Of a stretch of 64,000 bases of DNA, positions 57,094 through 64,000 are shown piece after piece. Source of the stretch: Hesseltinella vesiculosa (taxonomy: Eukaryota; Mucoromycota; Mucoromycetes; Mucorales; Cunninghamellaceae); NCBI GenBank assembly GCA_002104935.1, contig MCGT01000022.1, forward strand, positions 62,001 to 126,000, given 5' to 3'. The notes beneath the pieces were generated by a model. The model was given only the letters and a program-made list of their open reading frames with translations. It did not search any database and had not been told where the DNA came from. Numbering within the stretch: the first letter of the stretch is position 1; every line of letters begins with the position of its first letter. Both the position numbers and the translations under genes were made by a program.

Positions 57094-59933
57094 GGTCAGT
57101 GTGAAGAATTACCGGCAAGTCGAGCCACCTTGAGGCCATGCGAAGAGCGACACACACCTGGCTGAATGCGATGCAAAAAGGTGAAAGAGCTGGGGTCTTC
57201 GTAAAGCGTCGTCTTGTAACAGGCCAGGCGATCCAGGGGGGCAATGACGTCAGCAAGTTCGTGGTAGTGGGTGGCAAACAGCGTACGGCAGCCGATGTGG
57301 TCATGCAGATGCTGGAGGATGGCATAGGCCAGGGAAAAGCCATCGGTGGTGGCTGTGCCTCTGCCGACCTCGTCCATGATGACGAGCGAACGCGGTGTAG
57401 CCTGCTGCAAGATCGTGGCGGTCTCGGCCATTTCCACAAGGAAGGTGGATTGATCCTGGGCCAGGTTATCCGCGGCACCGACGCGGCTGAAGATTCGGTC
57501 GGTCAGGCCAATGGTGGCTGAGCGAGCAGGAATGAAGCTGCCCATGTGGGCCATGATGACCATGAGCGCGTTTTGTCGGAGAAAGGTGCTTTTGCCGCCC
57601 ATGTTGGGTCCTGTCAGCAGCCAGACAGATTCAGCATCGGACATGCGCAGGTCGTTGGGGATAAACGTGCGGCCCTTGCGCGCCAGATGCATTTCCACCA
57701 CCGGATGCCGGCCACCCACAATATGCGTTGTGTTGCAAGCTGCCGAGATCTCGGGCCGTGTCCAAGCGTGGTGGCAAGCCAGCCAAGAAAAGGTCGTCAG
57801 TACGTCCAGTTCTGCCAGCGCTTTCCATGCCTCCATGAGCGATGCCCGGTGCTGATCCAGTTGTTGGCATAAGCCTTGGAGCAGCACATGTTCCCACTGC
57901 GTGATTTGGTTCAGGGTGTCGTCCAGATCCATCGACAGCTCCGACCAGGCCGTCAGGTGGTATCTCCGCTTCGTCTTGGTCTCATGCAGCAATGTCAGGC
58001 CGTCGACCTGGGCTTCAATCTTCTTGGCTTGAGCAGCACTGATTTCCACAATGGGCTGCTGTTGGTTTTGCAAAAGGAGCGTACGACCGCCGATGGTTCG
58101 CAGCTGTTGCAGCATGTCGGTCTTGCGCTGCTCTAGTTTGGCGAGGGTATCATAAAGACTGCGCAGGGAAGGGTGGTAGTCGGGATGGATGAGGCGGCCG
58201 GGTGCTTTTTTTTCGTCTTCAGCTATATCTATTGTTGGGCTGCCATAGTCCTCCAAGGTGTGTTGTTGCAGATCGTCCAGGAAAGCACGTGTCAGGTTGG
58301 AGAGCAGTGTCGCATGAGGATCGAGTCGAGTCAGCATGTTTTGTACACACGCAGGTGGAGGTGAGGTTGCCGGCGTAAAGACACGGCCAAGTGATTGGAT
58401 CACAGACAAGGTGCGGCCGATCGCGAGCATGTCCATGGCTTGACGTGAGCGTAATTGTGTCAATTGGTAAGTTTGAACGGCTGATGGTGTCACTGCGGGC
58501 TGTTCATCACTTTGTATTCCTGCATCTGTTGTGGATTCACTGTTGCGATTTCAAAAAAAAAAAAAAAAAAAAAAAAAAACGAGGTGAGGCGACGTCTAGG
58601 GTGATCCGCTTTTTACGTTTGCGTGAGGGTCAATCGCTGTAGAGCACGTTGGGCATCCGTGCTTTGTCTGAGAAGATCGCGCACGTCATCAAGCCGGTCG
58701 GGATCATGAACAAAAAAGCCGACGAGGTCGAGCCGTTCTTCAATGGCAGACTGGGCAGCCAGAGGTGCAGCAATCCATTGGGAGAGCAAGCGAGATCCAG
58801 CAAAGGTGTTCGTACGGTCGAGCAATCCGAGAAGACCATCTTGGCGCCGACCGTCTTTCATGCCTTTGAGCAGCTCCAACGAGGTCAAGGCGGCACTGTC
58901 GATTTGCAAGGTAGTGTTAGACTGGAACGGAGAAGGAGGCGACAGGCGGGGTTTGTCGGAGAGGTGGGTGCTGTCGATATAGCGCAGGAGAGCCAAGGCT
59001 GGGGCGCGGCAGAGCCATTGGCTTGGGTCTGTAGAGGACATCAACGAATCAAAAGCCGCTGGTAGTGTTGCCGTGGGGATGAAGAGATCGGTGGGTTGAT
59101 GGGTGACAGTGAACTGGTCGGCCATCCAGGTCAACAGATCAGGGTCCAGATCGGTGGCCTTGGGTAAAATGATTTCTCGAGGTTGGATGCGCAGCAGGTC
59201 GCTCTGCAACGCAGCTCGTGAGGATTCTTGTACAAGGAATTCACCCACAGACACGTCAACCCAGGCCAATTGGATGGTGTCATCGGAAGGTAGGATGGAC
59301 AGGAGGTAATTGTTGCGTTCGGCTTGAAGATATCGGTCGTCAATGACAGTGCCAGGAGTGATGACACGGGTGACAAATCGTTCCATGCCCGAGGCATCTT
59401 GTCGAGAGGCAAGGCCCGTTTGTTCGCAAAGAGCCACGCGGCAGTCGTGGCGGTTGACGAGGATGTCCAGGTATTTGTCCAAGGCACGGGAGGGGAAGCC
59501 CGCAAAGTCGACGGTGATATCGGATGTCATTTGCTTTCTCGTCAATTTCAAATCCAAGAGGGAGGCGTAGTTGGTAGCGTGCTGTTCATAGAGCTGGCCC
59601 GAAAATCATAGCAATCAATGATTCAATACGGACCATTCTTTGCATGCCCTCCATTACCTCATAAAAGTCACCCACTTGAACTAACAGGACACAAGAAGGG
59701 TATTGTTCAGAGTATTGTCGAACAACATCAATGACGATGGAGCCGGACGTGGGGTGTGTGGGGACGGTGGCCGGATCAACTGTTGTTTTTGGTTTGTAAG
59801 GGGCGACAGGAGGCGAATCAGGCACAAGCAGATCGGGAGACCCTATTGAGATTTTCTTGCGCACACATATGCTTGGGGTATAGAAACGCAGGCAACAAGG
59901 AGCACGTGGTCGTAACCTTCGCAGAGCAATCAT
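56910..59933 (-). CDS. MSH1: MSH1, mitochondrial MutS homologue
   Basis: DNA mismatch-recognition ATPase that maintains the mitochondrial genome. Four exons (59933-59658, 59593-58617, 58539-57113, 57013-56910) close in phase to 927 aa (yeast Msh1 959). The N-terminus is an Arg-rich presequence without acidic residues (MIALRRLRPRAPCCLRFY). Next come the MutS domain I mismatch-contact motif, here VQVGDFYE joined to LYEQHA, then DITVDFAGFP, ALCEQTG and TRVITPGT; the core and clamp; and the ATPase: Walker A TGPNMGGKSTFLRQ, the DQSTFLVEM block, Walker B SLVIMDEVGRGTATTDG, and FATHYHELA. The mismatch-contacting Phe of the GDFYE motif is present. The last intron contains a (GA)n microsatellite in sense orientation (57061-57090). 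Confidence 0.95.
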
Positions 59934-60355
59934 GATCTGGAATGAAAGCGTTTGTTATTTGCCACATGGCATCCTTGCTGACTTTATGATCTTGCTTACG
60001 TGAAAGTAAGATTATCAATGGATATAATAGTGACTTTAGAAAAACAAAAGTCAGGGCAAATGATCTGGACTCACTCTTGATAAAACAAGCTTACCCTAGA
60101 TTATCAAAATGTCAAAGAACAGGAACAAAGAAAAGAAAAACCCTGAAGCCGGTTGGTCTAAATTAGGAAATAGAATTTTTTTCATCTTTCTCGCTCTCCT
60201 TTTTTTTTTTTTTTTTTTTTTTGGCCCTTCTTTTTTGAGTTCTGAATCCTTTTTTATTTTTCTTCTCTTTTCCCATTTTGTTACAACTCTTGCACCACAA
60301 CAAAAAATCTTCTTATTTCTTATTTTTTTTTAAAGATTCTGTGAAAATTGGATCC
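59934..60355. promoter_or_regulatory. Divergent promoter region between MSH1 and the DUF2415 gene
   Basis: 421 bp between two divergent start codons, with a run of about 22 T at 60200-60221; no further motif claimed. Confidence 0.5.
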
Positions 60356-62410
60356 ATGGCGCGTAACGATAGCAATACCATCTTTGGTCTAGAGCAAGTA
60401 AACGACGACGACGACGACGAAGGCTCTGACTTCTCCTTGGACTATGAATATGTTGGTCCCCGCCAGCCCGTGTACCGAGATGACGATGACAATGACAGTT
60501 TGGCATCAGTGTTGTCGATTGCCAGTTCACGCTCAGACACTGCCGGTTTTGATATGTGGGACGAAGACCACTACTGCTCCAACGACTTTACATGGCAATC
60601 CAACGACATGCGCTTGACCCATTTTATTCACCAGCAACATGCAAGCCTTACCCCATGGCCATCATTCTGGCGCTCCGATCCTGGATGGCCCCGCCAACTG
60701 CCAAACTCATCCACGACCACCAACCATCACCAAACATCCCATGCTTTATTGCTGGTACCATCCTCTAGTTTGGACCAAAAAGAATGTGTCTACGGCATCT
60801 ACCGAGACAGCATTGTCGAATGTGGCCTGCCTGTCGACTCCATTTTTCTTTCTCCTGAAGCCCCACTCCTACCCCCCTCACCCGTCCTGGCCAACCCTGT
60901 GCCTCCCACCGTCCTGCACCACTGCAAACGCGTCCAATCCGACAAGCCGCCTTTCACCACTTCCAAGTTCTGTGCCACTCATTGCTCCGTTCCTTGTGCC
61001 AGCCCAGCCTTGCCGAAAACGTCCCTCTCGCCAGCCACCACCCCCTCCTCCCGCTACTGTATTGATCAATGCCGGCCGTTTACAAAGTACCTGCAGCGTA
61101 TGTCACCACGCGTTCAACAGCCTTACCTGCCACTGCTCTTTGAACCCATGTGTTTTGAGCAGCGCTATGGTTACTTGGCCATTGGCGGTATTGAGGGCGA
61201 ATTTGAACTTTACTGCTGCATGGACCCCTCCTCCACACCGCACAAGCTCTGGGCTACCAAGTTCAATGGCAACGGCAACCTCATGCTTATGACCAACGCC
61301 CTCCAGATTGTTCGCTATGCTGCTGATAATGACTGTGACCTAATCACAGACTGCTACCTGTTTTCCTGCATGAACGAAGCTGGCATCCTTGTCTATCGCC
61401 TGCCATCGCACGACCAGTGCAAGCGTCATCCGTCTCCAGCCGGCGCTTCGTCGTCCACCGCTGTGCCGCCACCGCCACCTTATGCTCACCTTCGGTCCTT
61501 TTCGCAGCTGCCCATCAACGATGCTCGCGTCAGCCCCGACGGCTCCAAGCTGGTATGCGTTGGCGATGACCATGATTTGTACGTGATCTCGCTGTCTTAC
61601 CAGCCATCGTCCCTTTTGTCTATTGGTCCCGCCGTCAAGCTGACCGTGCCTGTCCAGCCCTCCACCTGCTATTCGTCTCAACACGTCGCCTGGAGCCCTT
61701 CCTCCCTCTACTTTGCGCATACTTCTGATACCCACGATCGAGTTCTGGTCTGGCATGCTTCGACCCTCCATCTGCTTTATTCCATCCATGCGTCGGGCTA
61801 TACCTATGCTGTGATATTCCATCCTTTCCTCGACAGCATCCTTGTCTTCGCTAATCGATATGGCTACTTCCACACCGTTGACCTCGCCCAAACCACCCCC
61901 GACTCGCTACCTTCATCCTCTGCACCACTTCAAGGATCACCAATGGCACCTCGACATGAAATCACCATGGTCTCCTTCCGCGGCGAAAAGGATCGGCGCT
62001 TGCGCATCCTTGCCAAAATCAATGGTCTGCAGTGGTCCATGGATGGTGTCTATCTGTATGTGGCCACCAAGAAACGGGTGCTTGCCTACCAGTTCTTGCA
62101 AACCGATCGATTCCGCCCTCGCAAAAATGCCGTCACCAGCCTGTTTGATCTCGCCAGAACCCAGTTAAACCAGCTCGTCCAGGCTCACTCGCTCCGACCC
62201 AAACGCCATTGCGATCTGCTCGACCATCACCCGGCCAAACGTCGGTGCCATCGCTCCCCACCCGACCCATCCAATTGCTTAACGCCAATACCCTCGCACC
62301 TCATCCACCCTCATGACAATCCTTGGTCCCTGCGCCTTTCCATGCTGCCACTCTCCATTCGACGCCAAATCTGTGCGCAGGTCAACGAGCAGAACCATTG
62401 GAACCTTTAG
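60356..62410 (+). CDS. DUF2415 WD-repeat-like protein
   Basis: Single-exon gene of 684 aa, unusual next to its intron-rich neighbours. The start is the ATG of MARNDSNTIFGLEQV, which begins the conserved part; an upstream in-frame ATG at 60278 would add a low-complexity leader. An acidic N-terminus (DDDDDEGSDFSLDYEYVG) is followed by a Cys/Pro-rich region, then beta-propeller-like repeats: GYLAIGGIEGEFELY, NDARVSPDGSKLVCVGDDHD (the DUF2415-type strand pair), SQHVAWSPSSLYFAHTSD then RVLVWHA, and ILAKINGLQWSMDGVYLYVAT. The C-terminus is basic. The family is widespread in fungi with no agreed function; a scaffold role is suggested only by the propeller fold. Confidence 0.82.
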   Translation: MARNDSNTIFGLEQVNDDDDDEGSDFSLDYEYVGPRQPVYRDDDDNDSLASVLSIASSRSDTAGFDMWDEDHYCSNDFTWQSNDMRLTHFIHQQHASLTPWPSFWRSDPGWPRQLPNSSTTTNHHQTSHALLLVPSSSLDQKECVYGIYRDSIVECGLPVDSIFLSPEAPLLPPSPVLANPVPPTVLHHCKRVQSDKPPFTTSKFCATHCSVPCASPALPKTSLSPATTPSSRYCIDQCRPFTKYLQRMSPRVQQPYLPLLFEPMCFEQRYGYLAIGGIEGEFELYCCMDPSSTPHKLWATKFNGNGNLMLMTNALQIVRYAADNDCDLITDCYLFSCMNEAGILVYRLPSHDQCKRHPSPAGASSSTAVPPPPPYAHLRSFSQLPINDARVSPDGSKLVCVGDDHDLYVISLSYQPSSLLSIGPAVKLTVPVQPSTCYSSQHVAWSPSSLYFAHTSDTHDRVLVWHASTLHLLYSIHASGYTYAVIFHPFLDSILVFANRYGYFHTVDLAQTTPDSLPSSSAPLQGSPMAPRHEITMVSFRGEKDRRLRILAKINGLQWSMDGVYLYVATKKRVLAYQFLQTDRFRPRKNAVTSLFDLARTQLNQLVQAHSLRPKRHCDLLDHHPAKRRCHRSPPDPSNCLTPIPSHLIHPHDNPWSLRLSMLPLSIRRQICAQVNEQNHWNL

Positions 62411-62470
62411 ACCGCTGCATATACTTTCTTTTTTTATTATGATTCCCATTTTTTCATCTAGTGTGTGTTC

Positions 62471-62476
62471 AATAAA
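62471..62476 (+). terminator. Polyadenylation signal of the DUF2415 gene
   Basis: AATAAA 60 bp after the stop codon. Confidence 0.45.
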
Positions 62477-63403
62477 TTCCTAATTATTCTTTTCTATTCA
62501 TCAATCACGGCACTTTGGGACCAGGGAGGTCAAGGAGGCTGTGGCGTCGGCAAGGAAGTAGGATAGGCGCCCTTTTTTTTTCATTTCTTCGCATGAATTG
62601 GATATCTTTTTCCTTTCCTTTTGTAGCAAATGTGGAGAACAAGCAGCGACTGTCCTCCGTCAGTGATGGCTCTGTGTTTTCGTATCAAGCCTTGCAAGAT
62701 TCTGATGAAAAAAAAATAATATGCATATTACCCTTTTTTTCTCGTACTATTTCCCAGTTGGGCATGTTCCGTCTTGGGCGTTGTCCGAGCATGCCAAAGA
62801 TTCTTGATTGTTTGACCTCACCAAATCTAGGCTAGAAAGTTCTGTTGATAAAGGCCGACTTTTTGGTACCCCCCCCCTCTTTGAGTCTGAACTATGGTAC
62901 AGCCGATCTTTCCCTTGAGTATGTATTCTGGTACAACCGATCGTTTTGGTACCCCCTTTGAGCATAGATTATGGTACAACCGATCTGGGACCCCCCTTGA
63001 GTATATATTGTGGTACAGCCGATTGCCCGCTTGGGCACAGTAGGAGGAGTGCTTCAAAAGGTAAATTGTTTCTTAACCATGTGGATATGAAAGGGCAAGG
63101 ATGGTAGGTCTGGAATGTGGGCCAATTTTTCAGAAAATAAGGGGGACGGGCAGCGGAAGGATCGCTCCGTTTTTTTTTTTCATGTACCAGGGTAACGTTC
63201 CAAAGTATCGCCCTCTCACATCGTCAGCTTAATTTCAGACGCCTCGATGTATTTGAAAAGTGTCTCTTCTTGCAAAAATGCTGGCACGATGAATTAATTC
63301 CAACAAAAGTAACCTTTTTAATCGACATTGTTTTTTTCGGGTTTTAAAAGCGGGGCAATGAAAATAATAATAATAAAAAAACAGGGAGATGGGGGAGTTT
63401 TTT
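62477..63403. other. Convergent intergenic region with tandem repeat
   Basis: Between the convergent DUF2415 and eEF2 genes. Apart from the repeat at 62865-63030, no gene or RNA recognised. Confidence 0.55.
62865..63030 (+). repeat. Short degenerate tandem repeat (about 34-43 bp unit, 4 copies)
   Basis: The word GGTACA(G/A)CCGAT recurs at 62896, 62930, 62973 and 63012, each preceded by TTGAG.(A/T).....TT.(T/G/A) and two of them by GGTACCCC blocks. No coding meaning is visible. Confidence 0.75.
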
Positions 63404-64000
63404 TTAAAGCTTGTCATAATAGTTTTCCATACCAGGAATTTCCTCCTTGAGACCCTTACGCTTGCGCACAGCATGGACGATATCCTGAATCTTGCCAGGC
63501 TCAAGAGGGGAACCTGTCATGGCTTGCCAGTGGTCGAACACGGCCTGTGGGAAGGCTTGGCCCGAGGTGGCAGCACGGAGATCACCGTTGAAGCCAAAGG
63601 ATTCATTGACGGGCAGGTAGGCCTTGACGGTCATCATGGGGGTGCCAGGCTTTTGTTCTTCGGAGAACACCAAACCACGGCGACGATTGAGCACCGAGTA
63701 AATACCGCCGATGGCCGAGTCGGGGCATTGCACTTCAACAAGATACATGGGTTCTTGGAGACCAGGGGAGGCTGTCAGGACAGAGGCATAGGTCACACGA
63801 CGGAAAGTGGGGATGATTTGGCCACCACCACGATGAATGGCATCAGCATGCAACGTGACATCCAGAATGTTGAATCGACAGCCTCGCATGTTTTCTTCGC
63901 AGAGAGGACCTTCCTTGGTTGCCCATTGGAAAGCTGCCACACAGGAATCCTTGATTTCGTTCAAGAACTGCACAGCCTTGGTCACATCCACAACCTTTGC
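63404..64000 (-). CDS. EFT2: Translation elongation factor 2 (eEF2), C-terminal part; 5' end outside window
   Basis: GTPase that moves tRNA and mRNA through the ribosome after peptide bond formation. The visible 198 codons encode domains IV and V. The diphthamide loop reads [17 protein letters not shown], in which the His of AIHRGGG is the modified residue. The mobile-domain ends follow: [11 protein letters not shown] and [12 protein letters not shown]. The protein finishes [14 protein letters not shown], the canonical eEF2 terminus. No intron is present in this part. Codon choice is highly biased, consistent with strong expression. The gene continues beyond position 64000. Confidence 0.97.
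   Translation of the reverse strand, partial: AKVVDVTKAVQFLNEIKDSCVAAFQWATKEGPLCEENMRGCRFNILDVTLHADAIHRGGGQIIPTFRRVTYASVLTASPGLQEPMYLVEVQCPDSAIGGIYSVLNRRRGLVFSEEQKPGTPMMTVKAYLPVNESFGFNGDLRAATSGQAFPQAVFDHWQAMTGSPLEPGKIQDIVHAVRKRKGLKEEIPGMENYYDKL

Noticed and set aside
60278..60355. Upstream ATG at 60278 as start of the DUF2415 protein
   Set aside because: It would add a low-complexity leader (SSYFLFFFKD) from T-rich promoter sequence; the conserved acidic N-terminus begins at 60356.

Overview
The window looks like nuclear DNA of a filamentous fungus of an early-diverging lineage, most likely Mucoromycota (Mucorales-like). This rests on many short GT-AG introns (about 50-110 nt) with CTAAC/CTGAC-like branch sites, typical fungal protein families (GPR1/FUN34/YaaH transporters, DUF3020, DUF2415, DUR3, HDEL-type PDI), long A/T homopolymers in introns and spacers, and a Fanzor-type gene beside Tc1/mariner DNA. 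The species cannot be fixed from sequence alone. Exon models below were built by hand from splice motifs and reading-phase agreement; most close perfectly in frame.

Layout. 1-0.9 kb: 3' end of VPS54 (+). 0.9-9 kb: accessory block with a decayed transposase (1.88-2.23 kb), a five-exon Fanzor-family gene (-, 2.54-5.84 kb) with all three RuvC motifs and one apparent +1 frame break, and a complete Tc1/mariner element (6.76-8.49 kb) with 114-bp terminal inverted repeats and TA flanks, inserted in an older dispersed repeat. 9.1-21.8 kb: one 19-exon giant HECT ubiquitin ligase of the HUWE1/TOM1 family (-). 23.4-26.4 kb: a C2H2+DUF3020 regulator and an RNF126-like RING ligase (-). 27.9-33.5 kb: three tandem GPR1/FUN34/YaaH (Ato-type) transporter genes (+), each with a TATA box 100-110 bp upstream of its ATG; the first needs a single-nucleotide exon to stay in frame. 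33.5-39.3 kb: a patchwork of duplicated and inverted segments around an unrecognised, probably decaying gene. 39.6-49.9 kb: RPP30 of RNase P/MRP (+), an unrecognised disordered basic protein (-), DUR3 urea transporter (-), secreted RNase T2 (-), PGM2-like phosphopentomutase/phosphoglucomutase (+). 50.1-62.4 kb: ECT1 ethanolamine-phosphate cytidylyltransferase (+), a small secreted/GPI-like protein (-), PDI (-), RPP40 of RNase P/MRP (-), mitochondrial MSH1 (-), a DUF2415 WD-like protein (+). 62.9-63.0 kb: short tandem repeat. 63.4 kb to the end: C-terminus of eEF2 (-).

The housekeeping genes form no operon-like unit. Functional groupings are two RNase P/MRP subunits 15 kb apart, two ubiquitin ligases, and the tandem transporter array. 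The most unusual content is the Fanzor locus (eukaryotic TnpB-like RNA-guided nuclease family) and the single-nucleotide exon.
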